Below, piece by piece: positions 7,219 through 15,853 of a stretch of DNA of 42,131 nucleotides (within the stretch, counting starts at the first letter, position 1; each line of letters begins with the position of its first letter). Made by a program: the position numbers and the translations under genes. Source of the stretch: Pseudoalteromonas denitrificans DSM 6059 (GTDB lineage: Bacteria; Pseudomonadota; Gammaproteobacteria; Enterobacterales; Alteromonadaceae); contig NZ_FOLO01000050.1 of assembly GCF_900112265.1 (NCBI RefSeq), forward strand, positions 1 to 42,131. Direction: 5' to 3'. The notes below the pieces were generated by a model. The model was not told the origin of the DNA. It ran no database searches and saw only the letters and a program-made list of their open reading frames with translations.

Positions 7219-9660
7219 ATGAAAAAATTAATGAAAAGCTATAAAAGCTCAATAATTAATGCTTTTAGTCATACAATAAAAGTATGTACCATTTCTATTG
7301 CTGGTTTAATCATTTTATTCAATGCCATCAGCATTTCAGCATCAGAAAAGTTAGAAGTAGATACAGATAAGACCCAATGGGTTGACACTTTTATTGGTAC
7401 TGGTGGTGATGGTCATACTTTTCCAGGTGCTGTTGTGCCATTTGGTATGGTTCAGCTGAGCCCAGATACAGCAGCTGTTAATCGGGGTATCGACCCTCAA
7501 GCTGAAATTTATAAACATAGTGCTGGCTATCATTATGACGATACAAGCATTACCGGATTTTCACATACACATTTTAGTGGAACAGGCCATTCCGACTTAG
7601 GCGATTTGTTGATCATGCCATTTACCGGAAAAGCACATTTAGATGTTGGAACGGTTGAAAATCCAGATTCAGGCTACCGCTCTCGTTTTAGTCATAACAA
7701 TGAACAATCAAAGCCGGGTTATTATTTTGTAGAGTTAGAAGATTACAATATCACAGCAGAACTCAGTGCGACACAAAGAGCGGGTTTTCATAAATATACC
7801 TTTAAAAATAACCAACCCGGCCAAGTCATGCTTGATTTAACATCCTCTATTTATAATTTTAGCAATAAAGTGATTTGGAGTGATGTAAGAGTCATTGATA
7901 AACAAACTTTGCTAGCTTATCGTTCAACCAACGGTTGGGCTAAACAAAGAGAAATGTATTTTGCGATTAAGTTTTCTCGCCCATTTGATTCTATTGATTT
8001 AATAAACTTAGATAACAATCGCTACCGCTGTCATGGTTGTTTAGATCACAAAAATTCAAATAATAAAACAAAACCTTCAACAATTGTAAATTCAGCGATT
8101 CAATTTACAGCGGGTAAAGCCATAAAAGTCATGGCACATTATAATAATCCGAACGAAGCACCATTAATGATAAAAGTGGGTTTATCGGCAGTCAGCCGCT
8201 CAAATGCACTTGAAAACCTCAATACAGAAATAAACCACTGGGATTTTGAATTAACAAAAAAACAAGCACAAAAACAATGGCAAAAGCAGCTCAGTGTTAT
8301 TGATGCAAAAGGTTCAAAATCACAAAAACGCCAACTATATACTGCGCTGTATCATACGTTACAAGCCCCTTCGATTTACCAAGATGTCAATGGGCAATAC
8401 CGTGGTGTTGACGGCGAAATTCACCAATCAGCTGATTTTACTAATTATACGCTATTTTCATTGTGGGACACTTATCGGGCACTACATCCATTATTAACTT
8501 ATATTGCACCGGATAAAGTACCTGACATGATTCAATCTATGTTGGCTCATTACCAGCAAAGCTATGATAATATTTTGCCAATTTGGTCATTTCAAGCCCA
8601 TGAAACATGGACTATGATAGGTTATCATGCTGTTTCCGTTATCGCAGATGCTTACCTAAAAGGCATTACAAATTTTGACACTGAACTTGCCATGAAAGCC
8701 ATGTTAGATACCGCTAACCATGCCAGTTATGACGCCATTTCTGATTATAAAAAATATGGTTTTGTGCCTATGGATAAACTCAGCGAGTCCGTCTCCATTA
8801 CCTTAGAATATGCCTATAACGATTTCACCATAGCAAAAATGGCTGACGCCATGGGCAATCAGGACGTTGCAAAAACCTTTTATCAACGTGCTTCATCTTA
8901 TAAAAACCTATTTGATCATGATGTAAAGTTTATGCGAGGAAAAACCAGTAAAGGTGTTTGGGATCCTGACTTTGACCCCGAAGATGCAAAGTTAATGGGG
9001 CCCTTTACCGAAGGAAATAGTTTTCAATATACTTTTTATGTACCCCATGATGTCACTGGTTTAATTAGTTTAATTGGTGGTGATAAAGCCTTCGAAAATC
9101 GATTAGATACATTATTCAACAAAGAGTTGAGCCATGAGAAAATAAAAGAGCATGAAGATATTGCCGGATTAATTGGTCAATATGCCCATGGTAATGAACC
9201 CAGCCACCATATTGCTTATTTATATAACTACGCAGGTAAACCTTGGCGTACTCAAGAGCGTATTCGTCAAATAATGGATACCTTGTCATCCGATAAACCC
9301 GATGGCTTAGCCGGTAATGATGACGTAGGGCAAATGTCGGCTTGGTATATATTTTCAGCAATGGGTTTTTATCCGGTTTCACCTGCTGACTTAACCTATG
9401 CTATTGGAGCGCCGCAGCTACCATATATTGCATTAAAACTTAGCAACGGCAATGTATTTACTGTCAAAGCATCTGGCTTATCCATTAAAAATAAATACAT
9501 CAAAACTGCACTCTTAAATGGTAAACCACTAAAACGCAGTTATATCACCCACAACGATATTATTAATGGTGGTGAATTAAAGATTAACATGTCTGATAAA
9601 CCCAATAAGTCATGGGCCAATAAAATGTACGACCGCCCACCTTCCATGAATATGAACTAG
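7219..9660 (+). CDS. Exported GH92 alpha-mannosidase
   Basis: 813 residues. An N-terminal signal with a long basic n-region and hydrophobic core ends near ISISAS (about residue 42). GH92 enzymes are calcium-dependent exo-alpha-mannosidases that invert configuration. The family pattern is clear: VDTFIGTGGDGHTFPGAVVPFGM at the start, GYHYDD..ITGFSHTHFSGTGHSDLGD, LFSLWDTYRA, then EGNSFQYTF..PHD with the probable general acid Glu598, and GNDDVGQMSAW with the base Asp pair at 701-702. It leads the sugar locus and is preceded by the LacI-type operator. A terminator follows. The linkage preference cannot be read from sequence. Confidence 0.95.
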   Translation: MKKLMKSYKSSIINAFSHTIKVCTISIAGLIILFNAISISASEKLEVDTDKTQWVDTFIGTGGDGHTFPGAVVPFGMVQLSPDTAAVNRGIDPQAEIYKHSAGYHYDDTSITGFSHTHFSGTGHSDLGDLLIMPFTGKAHLDVGTVENPDSGYRSRFSHNNEQSKPGYYFVELEDYNITAELSATQRAGFHKYTFKNNQPGQVMLDLTSSIYNFSNKVIWSDVRVIDKQTLLAYRSTNGWAKQREMYFAIKFSRPFDSIDLINLDNNRYRCHGCLDHKNSNNKTKPSTIVNSAIQFTAGKAIKVMAHYNNPNEAPLMIKVGLSAVSRSNALENLNTEINHWDFELTKKQAQKQWQKQLSVIDAKGSKSQKRQLYTALYHTLQAPSIYQDVNGQYRGVDGEIHQSADFTNYTLFSLWDTYRALHPLLTYIAPDKVPDMIQSMLAHYQQSYDNILPIWSFQAHETWTMIGYHAVSVIADAYLKGITNFDTELAMKAMLDTANHASYDAISDYKKYGFVPMDKLSESVSITLEYAYNDFTIAKMADAMGNQDVAKTFYQRASSYKNLFDHDVKFMRGKTSKGVWDPDFDPEDAKLMGPFTEGNSFQYTFYVPHDVTGLISLIGGDKAFENRLDTLFNKELSHEKIKEHEDIAGLIGQYAHGNEPSHHIAYLYNYAGKPWRTQERIRQIMDTLSSDKPDGLAGNDDVGQMSAWYIFSAMGFYPVSPADLTYAIGAPQLPYIALKLSNGNVFTVKASGLSIKNKYIKTALLNGKPLKRSYITHNDIINGGELKINMSDKPNKSWANKMYDRPPSMNMN

Positions 9661-9667
9661 TGCTTTC

Positions 9668-9702
9668 AATAAACTCCCGAATCGTTATTACGGGAGTTTA
9701 TT
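9668..9702 (+). terminator. Hairpin terminator after first GH92 gene
   Basis: A perfect 12-bp stem, aataaactcccg (9668-9679) with cgggagtttatt (9691-9702), loop of 11 bases. The T-run after the stem is short. It separates the first GH92 gene from the second, which suggests that the downstream genes have an additional promoter in 9703-9828. Confidence 0.75.
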
Positions 9703-9828
9703 TAAGATATGAGATCTGTATACGATAAAAATACGCAGCGCCAGCTTATTATCATTTTTAAATTCGTTTAAACCCTAACAAGTTCAATCAATAGTAACCC
9801 CCACCTAGCACGAGGTTAAGGATTAATA

Positions 9829-12381
9829 ATGTCAAAATATCAAGCCATGAAAGTACTTACTTTAATGATCTGTTCTGGGCTTACAGCCTGTAATAAAGAT
9901 ACTGGCAATAATACTGAAAGTGAAAAGCATCAACATCAAACAATAACTGAAAAACACGCTAAAAACTGGATAAAAGACCCTGCGTCTTTAGTTGACCCAT
10001 TCATCGGAACCGAAGGCGTTTATAATCATCGCCAAGCAGCTAATGTTGTGCCTGGCGCGGTATTACCCCATGGCATGTTCAATTTTGGACCTGAACATGC
10101 TTATACCCAAGACTTATTAGATGAAAGTAAAGAGATCAGTAAAAAAGTTCTTACAGAGCACAAACGCATTCCTGTCTCTCCTGGAGGTTATAATTATGCC
10201 GCCAGCCGTATCAAAGGATTTTCATTTACGCGTTTATCGGGCACTGGCTGTTTAGGTGCCTCGGGTGATATTCCTGTTTTACCTTTTACTTCAGATATTA
10301 AAGGTTCTCCTGAAACAGATATGCTTGATGCTTATTATAGTGCTGGTTTTAGCCATGATAACGAAACAGCAATCCCAGGTTATTATCAGGTTAAAATGCA
10401 TAACGGTGTAAATGTAGAACTCAGTGCAACTACACGAACTGGTATCGCCAAATTTGCCTTTGATAATAAAGAAAACGCTAAATTATTATTTAAAACATCA
10501 CATTCTCAACTTGGTAGTGGCGATGCACAAACGCAAGTAAATCTTAAAACAGGAGAGATCACAGGATCAGTCACCAGCGGTAATTTTTGTGGCTACTTAG
10601 GAGAGTATAATCGTCGTGATTATTACACGCTGCATTTTGTGGCCCAATTAGATGTCCCACTATCAGGCTCTGGTAGCTGGAGAAACGATAAAGTGACTTA
10701 CAATAGCCAAGCAAGCTTTGGAGGCATGGGTTATGGTAAAAATGGAGTGCCCAAATTAGGAAGTGGCTCAGGGGTTTGGGTTAATTTAGATTTAAGCCAA
10801 CAAAAAGTAGTGACGATGAAGGTTGGTATTTCCTATGTCAGTTTAGCCAATGCCCGTGAAAATTTAGCACATGAACAGAGTCAAAATTACTCTTTTGTTC
10901 AAGTTCGAAAAAGTGCTTATGAAGCTTGGGGGCAAGCACTTAATAAAGTTAAGGTCGTTTCAACCAATAAGTCACAACTAACCACATTTTATACCGCATT
11001 ATTTCACTCTCAATTTCATCCGAATATATTCAGTGATGTAAATGGTGAATACTTAGGTTTTGATCAAAAACTACAAAAAATAAATGCAATGCAAGAAGCA
11101 CAATATGCTAACTTTTCTGGCTGGGATGTATATCGCTCACAACTTCAACTTATCACATTATTAAACCCTAAACGTGGGAGTGATATAGCACAATCTTTGT
11201 TAAATCAAGCAATTCAGTACAATGGCATTTGGGATCGTTGGACTCATAATTCAGGACCAACAGGCGTTATGAGTGGCGACCCATCAAGTATAGCCATTGC
11301 TAATTTTGTTGCTTTTGGCGCCAATGAATTTGATGTTAAAACTGCCTATAACTCGCTGACCAATGCCGCAACTGTGCCCACAAAATTGGACTTAAGTGAT
11401 GAAGGTTGCCCAGTATTTTGCCGTGGCCAGCACCCTTCTTTAGATCAATGGCTAGATATTAACTATATCGCTGATGAATCAAATAGCTGGGAAGGTGCTT
11501 CTGAAACATTAGAGCAAGCTTCTGCTGATTTTGCATTATCGCAGTTAGCAAAAAGGCTCGATAAAAAACAAGATGCTTTAACTTTATTAGCTCGCTCAGG
11601 GTATTGGAAAAACCTATTTAATCCTCTGGCAACTGAAAACCAAGGTTATATTCAGGGCCGTAACAAAGATGGTAGCTGGAAAAGTAAATTTGATGCAAAT
11701 AGCGAACATTTATTTGTAGAAGGCAGCCCTGCACAATATTTATGGATGGTGCCATTTGATGGTAAAGGACTCAATGCACTTATTGGTGGCGATGACGTCA
11801 TGACAAAGCGTTTAGATCAGCATTTTCATAAACCCGATGGTAGCTGGGTATTATTTAGAGATGAGGCCTCTTATGCCGATGTTTCTAATCAACCTTCAAT
11901 TGCATCCCCGTGGATGTATTTATTTACTGGCAATGCCTATAAAACGCAAGACACTATTCGCGAAACGCTTAATCAATTATGGAATACCAGTACTAAAGGC
12001 ATACCTGGACAAGATGACTTAGGTCAGATGTCGTCTTGGTATGTATTTTCAGCTTTAGGTTTATATCCATTAATGCCTGGCAGAGCCGACTTAGTATTAA
12101 CAAGCCCTATTTTTCCACATGCAAAGATAGCAAACCTAACGATAAATGCCCCAGAAACCTCAAATATCAACAGATACATCAAATCTCTAAAAATAAATGA
12201 TGAATTAACTGAGCGTAGCTGGATAGATGAAAGCTATATTAAAGAACCGCTAACCTTAGACTTTGAATTATCAAATTCACCTAATACTCAATGGGGTAAA
12301 TCTTTGACTAATCGGCCTCCTTCGTATGCCACAACAAAATTGGCAACAAATAACAAGGCAATTTCAGGAGCTAAACAATGA
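9829..12381 (+). CDS. GH92 alpha-mannosidase lipoprotein
   Basis: 850 residues. A type II signal peptide with lipobox LTAC (Cys21) predicts an outer-membrane or periplasm-anchored lipoprotein. GH92 features: LVDPFIGTEGVYNHRQAANVVPGAVLPHGM, FSFTRLSGTGCLGASGDIPVLPF, NFSGWDVYRSQ, EGSPAQYLWMVPFD with probable general acid Glu631, and GQDDLGQMSSWYVFSALGLYP with Asp729/730. It differs from the first GH92 in this active-site stretch (EGS rather than EGN; PFD rather than PHD), so substrate choice may differ. It overlaps the kinase gene by 4 bases (ATGA), so the two are translationally coupled. An aagga ribosome binding site precedes the ATG. Confidence 0.94.
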   Translation: MSKYQAMKVLTLMICSGLTACNKDTGNNTESEKHQHQTITEKHAKNWIKDPASLVDPFIGTEGVYNHRQAANVVPGAVLPHGMFNFGPEHAYTQDLLDESKEISKKVLTEHKRIPVSPGGYNYAASRIKGFSFTRLSGTGCLGASGDIPVLPFTSDIKGSPETDMLDAYYSAGFSHDNETAIPGYYQVKMHNGVNVELSATTRTGIAKFAFDNKENAKLLFKTSHSQLGSGDAQTQVNLKTGEITGSVTSGNFCGYLGEYNRRDYYTLHFVAQLDVPLSGSGSWRNDKVTYNSQASFGGMGYGKNGVPKLGSGSGVWVNLDLSQQKVVTMKVGISYVSLANARENLAHEQSQNYSFVQVRKSAYEAWGQALNKVKVVSTNKSQLTTFYTALFHSQFHPNIFSDVNGEYLGFDQKLQKINAMQEAQYANFSGWDVYRSQLQLITLLNPKRGSDIAQSLLNQAIQYNGIWDRWTHNSGPTGVMSGDPSSIAIANFVAFGANEFDVKTAYNSLTNAATVPTKLDLSDEGCPVFCRGQHPSLDQWLDINYIADESNSWEGASETLEQASADFALSQLAKRLDKKQDALTLLARSGYWKNLFNPLATENQGYIQGRNKDGSWKSKFDANSEHLFVEGSPAQYLWMVPFDGKGLNALIGGDDVMTKRLDQHFHKPDGSWVLFRDEASYADVSNQPSIASPWMYLFTGNAYKTQDTIRETLNQLWNTSTKGIPGQDDLGQMSSWYVFSALGLYPLMPGRADLVLTSPIFPHAKIANLTINAPETSNINRYIKSLKINDELTERSWIDESYIKEPLTLDFELSNSPNTQWGKSLTNRPPSYATTKLATNNKAISGAKQ

Positions 12382-13370
12382 AATCTGTGATTTGCTTTGG
12401 GGAAGCCTTAGTCGATTTTTTAAATACCAGCAAACAAACTGAAGATTTGCTGGTATTAAATAATTATCGACAATATCCTGGTGGCGCACCAGCCAATGCT
12501 GCGGTTGCAGTCGCAAAGTTAGGCGGTAAGGCCTATTTTGCAGGTCAGGTAGGTAAAGACATATTTGGTGATTTTTTAATGACAGCACTCAAAAAATATC
12601 ACGTTAATACCGATTTTGTGGCGCAGCACCCCAATGCTAAAACCCCACTTGCTTTTGTTTCCTTGGATGATAAGGGGGAAAGAAGCTTTATTTTTCATCG
12701 TCATCAAACAGCTGATATTTTATTTAATCAAGATCAAATCAGCGAAACTTGGTTCATTCATGAGCCACTATTTCACTTTTGCAGTAATACCTTAACGGAT
12801 GATCATATTGCACAATGCACCAATTTTGCTGTTAAAAAAGCATTGCAGTTCAATTGCGCCATCAGTTTTGATGTCAATCTCAGACATAATTTATGGCCTG
12901 ATAATCGCGTTGATATCGATGTTGTTAATCAATTAGTATTTAAATCACATATCATAAAATTTGCCAAAGAAGAATTTGAATATTTAGCGCAAGGTGATTT
13001 TTCAGGTTATATAAACCAATGCTTAAAGGCGAACTGCCAACTCATCATTATTACAAATGGTGCCAAAGACATTTGTTATTACACCAAAACAACAAAAGGT
13101 AATATCACACCCCCTCAAGTAAATGCTATCGATACGACCGCTGGCGGTGATGGATTTATAGGTGGTGTTTTATTTGCTTTAAGTCAGTATTTAAACTTAA
13201 AAAATGTAAATATAAAACACATATTCAAAGATACTAACAAGCTCAATCAAATTATTTCTTTTGCCGCACAATGCGGCGCTTTTGCCGTGACAAAACCCGG
13301 CGCTTTTCCCGCATTACCAACTAAAACAGATATATCTAAAGCATTTTCAGATCTATTCTTGGAGCACTAA
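12378..13370 (+). CDS. PfkB-family sugar kinase, probably fructokinase
   Basis: 330 residues of the ribokinase/PfkB family. The N-terminal substrate motif GGAPANAAVAVAKLGG lies at about 35-50, and the C-terminal ATP/anion-hole motif DTTAGGDGFIGG at about 252-263 has the catalytic base Asp258. Family members phosphorylate fructose, ribose, 2-keto-3-deoxygluconate or similar sugars. Between a GH92 gene and an AGE-family isomerase gene, fructose is the most sensible substrate: mannose isomerised to fructose, then phosphorylated to fructose-6-phosphate. It begins inside the GH92 stop region and ends immediately before the next ATG. The specificity is inferred. Confidence 0.9.
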   Translation: MKSVICFGEALVDFLNTSKQTEDLLVLNNYRQYPGGAPANAAVAVAKLGGKAYFAGQVGKDIFGDFLMTALKKYHVNTDFVAQHPNAKTPLAFVSLDDKGERSFIFHRHQTADILFNQDQISETWFIHEPLFHFCSNTLTDDHIAQCTNFAVKKALQFNCAISFDVNLRHNLWPDNRVDIDVVNQLVFKSHIIKFAKEEFEYLAQGDFSGYINQCLKANCQLIIITNGAKDICYYTKTTKGNITPPQVNAIDTTAGGDGFIGGVLFALSQYLNLKNVNIKHIFKDTNKLNQIISFAAQCGAFAVTKPGAFPALPTKTDISKAFSDLFLEH

Positions 13371-14558
13371 ATGAATTTTTTCGACCGCAATTTTTTAACT
13401 GCGCACTGTCATAGTATTTTTAAATTTTATGATGAAAATATTATTGATAGCAGTGGCGGATATTTTCAAAATTTCTATGACAACGGTGTAGTATTTAACC
13501 AAACACATAAACAGTTAGTAAGTAGTACGCGCCTGGTTGTAAATTACGCTCTGGCAGCAAGCCTATTAAATAAACCTGAATATTTAAAAATAGCGAAACA
13601 TGGCCTAAATTTTATTGAACAAAATCATTGGCAGGCAGATAAACAAGGTTATGCTTGGACTTTAAAAAATAATCAAGCGGATGATATGACACAACAAGCA
13701 TATGGATATGCATTTGTTTTATTAGCTTATGCTGCGGCGAAAAAATCAGGCATTATTGATTCTAATTCAAATGATAAACTTAGCTTTGTGTATGATTTAC
13801 TAGAACAAAGGTTTTGGCAAGCTGATTATGGTTTATATGCCGATACGCTAGATGAAAATGGTATTTTAAGTGATTATCGCGGTCAAAATGCCAATATGCA
13901 TTTATGTGAGGCCATGATCGCCGCATATGAGGCAAGCCAAGATATTAAGTTTTTAAATCGTGCCCAACTCATTGCCACTAATATTTGTAAACGCCAAGCT
14001 GCTCTTAGTAAAGGACTTGTTTGGGAGCATTTCACAACAGATTTTAAACCTGATTGGGAATATAATAAAAACGATGCTAAAAATTTGTATCGCCCTTGGG
14101 GCTTTCAACCTGGACATCAAACCGAATGGGCTAAATTATTATTACAACTTAACCGACATGCACCAGAGCTTTGGTTAGTCGATACAGCAAAATTTTTATT
14201 TGATAGCGCATTTAAAAATGCATGGGATAGTCACTATGGCGGTCTTATTTATGGCTTCGATTTAGGTGGTATTTGGTGCGATGATGACAAGTATTTTTGG
14301 GTGCAAGCCGAAAGCTTTGCCGCAGCAGCCCTACTTTATAAAACAACCGGTGAACAAACGTATTTAGATAAATATCAACAAATATGGCAATACAGTTGGG
14401 ATAATATGGTAGATCATCAATTTGGCGCTTGGTTTCGCGTTTTAAAACGTAACAATGAAAAAGACTCAAATGAAAAAAGTACCGCTGGCGCTAAGTGTGA
14501 TTATCATACCTTAGGTGCCTGTTTTGAAGTGCTAAAATATGCAGGAGTTGAGGTTTGA
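13371..14558 (+). CDS. AGE-family isomerase/epimerase, probably mannose isomerase
   Basis: 395 residues of the N-acylglucosamine 2-epimerase (AGE) family, an (alpha/alpha)6 barrel. Conserved parts are TRLVVNYALAA near 44-54, RPWGFQPGHQTEWAKLL with His249, WVQAESFAAAALLYK, and the C-terminal DYHTLGACFEVL with His379. The His pair corresponds to the two acid/base histidines of YihS/mannose isomerase. Expected reaction: mannose to fructose (aldose-ketose isomerisation) in the cytoplasm. Its start codon directly follows the kinase stop, so the operon is GH92-kinase-isomerase. A 2-epimerase of another sugar is the main alternative. Confidence 0.88.
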   Translation: MNFFDRNFLTAHCHSIFKFYDENIIDSSGGYFQNFYDNGVVFNQTHKQLVSSTRLVVNYALAASLLNKPEYLKIAKHGLNFIEQNHWQADKQGYAWTLKNNQADDMTQQAYGYAFVLLAYAAAKKSGIIDSNSNDKLSFVYDLLEQRFWQADYGLYADTLDENGILSDYRGQNANMHLCEAMIAAYEASQDIKFLNRAQLIATNICKRQAALSKGLVWEHFTTDFKPDWEYNKNDAKNLYRPWGFQPGHQTEWAKLLLQLNRHAPELWLVDTAKFLFDSAFKNAWDSHYGGLIYGFDLGGIWCDDDKYFWVQAESFAAAALLYKTTGEQTYLDKYQQIWQYSWDNMVDHQFGAWFRVLKRNNEKDSNEKSTAGAKCDYHTLGACFEVLKYAGVEV

Positions 14559-14590
14559 GCTAAGTCCAAAGAAAGCTCATTACGTATTGC

Positions 14591-14634
14591 TATGCCTCAA
14601 GATGTAAATTCAAATTGTAACATCTTGAGGTATA
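14591..14634. terminator. Hairpin between convergent mannose operon and sigma-factor operon
   Basis: Stem cctcaagatgt (14595-14605) with acatcttgagg (14620-14630). It can be extended by three pairs after one G-T mismatch, and the loop is 14 bases. It lies between convergent transcription units. There is no long T-run, so termination is likely but not certain. Confidence 0.6.
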
Positions 14635-14642
14635 ATAGATAT

Positions 14643-14882
14643 TCAGTTGATATGACGGTTTTTGAATTTGTGATACTGAAGATATACAGTCTCAAATAAA
14701 CCAATGGTCCAACAAATAGGACACCCTCTAAATAAAAATAACGTTACAATACCAAGCCCCAAAGATATAAAGGGATCTGTGTAAGCCAGATCTATTGCAA
14801 ACCATAATAAACAAATTCCCAGCCCACCCCTTAAAACATGTTCAATTAAAGAGTTACTGGCAAACATCGACTTTTCTTTCAT
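14643..14882 (-). CDS. Small membrane protein with GCPICW motif, DUF2892-like
   Basis: 79 residues with two membrane segments (about 13-30 and 37-51), then RGCPICWTIGLFETVY with a CPxC pair at the edge of the second helix. This resembles the YgaP-type DUF2892 membrane domain. It is the last gene of a three-gene unit (membrane protein, ECF sigma factor, this protein), 15 bases after the sigma factor. A CPxC pair in membrane proteins suggests thiol or metal chemistry, possibly input for the sigma factor; that is inference. Confidence 0.75.
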   Translation of the reverse strand: MKEKSMFASNSLIEHVLRGGLGICLLWFAIDLAYTDPFISLGLGIVTLFLFRGCPICWTIGLFETVYLQYHKFKNRHIN

Positions 14883-14897
14883 TACAATAACCTTGCT

Positions 14898-15434
14898 TTA
14901 AACTAAAAGTTCACGCACTAATAACCTAGCGCGGTATAATTGTGCTTTGATACTTTCTCGTGAACGATTAAGTTTATTTGCGATTTCTTCAATGCTCATG
15001 CCTTCAATATCGCGTAATAATACCACATATCGATAATTCTCAGGCAATGACTGAATAGCCTTAATAAGATCAATTCTTAATTCATTTGAGGGTTTATTAG
15101 ATAGCTGAATATCATCTTGATAATCATCAATATCTTCCATACCTTTAAAAAATGAATCACCAATTGTGCGTTGCGCAACCCGATAACATTCCCTACGTGC
15201 TACAGTAAATAACCATGCAGGAAGTGATGTGAGCATTTTTACTGTGCCGATTCTGCGCGCTAAAACCCACAGTGTTTCTTGCACAGCATCATCAATATCT
15301 GCAGCAGAGCAACTACGTCTGGCATAACGTTTAATATCAGGCTGAGTCGCGATAAGTAATGCTTTTAATGCTTCTGCATCACCAGCTCTTGCCTTTTCAA
15401 ATACATTTTTGTCATACCTAATGAAACTTTTCAT
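14898..15434 (-). CDS. ECF-type sigma-70 family RNA polymerase sigma factor
   Basis: 178 residues. Region 2 has IDDAVQETLWVLARRI followed by LPAWLFTVARRECYRV (-10 recognition and melting). Region 4 is LPENYRYVVLLRDIEGMSIEEIANKLNRSRESIKAQLYRARLLVREL, a -35-binding helix-turn-helix. This is a group 4 (ECF) sigma factor that redirects RNA polymerase to a small regulon. No classical zinc-binding or single-helix anti-sigma gene is adjacent. Instead it is flanked by two small CPxC membrane proteins; the upstream one ends directly before its ATG. One of these may be its regulator. Confidence 0.93.
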   Translation of the reverse strand: MKSFIRYDKNVFEKARAGDAEALKALLIATQPDIKRYARRSCSAADIDDAVQETLWVLARRIGTVKMLTSLPAWLFTVARRECYRVAQRTIGDSFFKGMEDIDDYQDDIQLSNKPSNELRIDLIKAIQSLPENYRYVVLLRDIEGMSIEEIANKLNRSRESIKAQLYRARLLVRELLV

Positions 15435-15641
15435 TTATTTTTTCTGTTTTCTCACTGCAAATGAACACATAGGGCAAAAGCCAATAAAACCCGTAAGCGC
15501 AGTTATAATACCCACACCACCAATTAAGTAACCTAATGGCAATCCTTGCAAACCATAATGAGCCCCGCAAGTAACCATAGCAAGTCCTGCAACAACTCTG
15601 ATAATGCGTTTCCATGTCGGCAAATTTTTAACGTATAACAT
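15435..15641 (-). CDS. DUF2892 (YgaP-like) membrane protein
   Basis: 68 residues from the ATG at 15641, chosen because an agagga ribosome binding site stands just upstream; an in-frame TTG at 15674, also with a gaggag box, would add 11 residues. The sequence TWKRIIRVVAGLAM is the typical DUF2892 opening. Two membrane segments follow, with GFCPMCSF carrying a CPxC pair. It abuts the sigma factor gene (stop at 15435, next ATG at 15434), so translation is coupled. Family members are often attached to rhodanese domains in sulfur metabolism; no rhodanese domain is present here. Confidence 0.85.
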   Translation of the reverse strand: MLYVKNLPTWKRIIRVVAGLAMVTCGAHYGLQGLPLGYLIGGVGIITALTGFIGFCPMCSFAVRKQKK

Positions 15642-15853
15642 AACTATCCTCTTAGTATAATTTAAGGAAAACAATTTCTCCTCTTTAATGAAGAGGCGTC
15701 AAATCACCAAATGGGTTCACATTTATTTATATTTTTTTATTTATTAAATAAAACACGATCAATATACTGAGGTAAACACACATTAAATTATGTTTTTTTA
15801 CGATTGCTAAGGTAAAAGAACCTCTCTATATTTTTGTCTTAACAGGTAAAACA

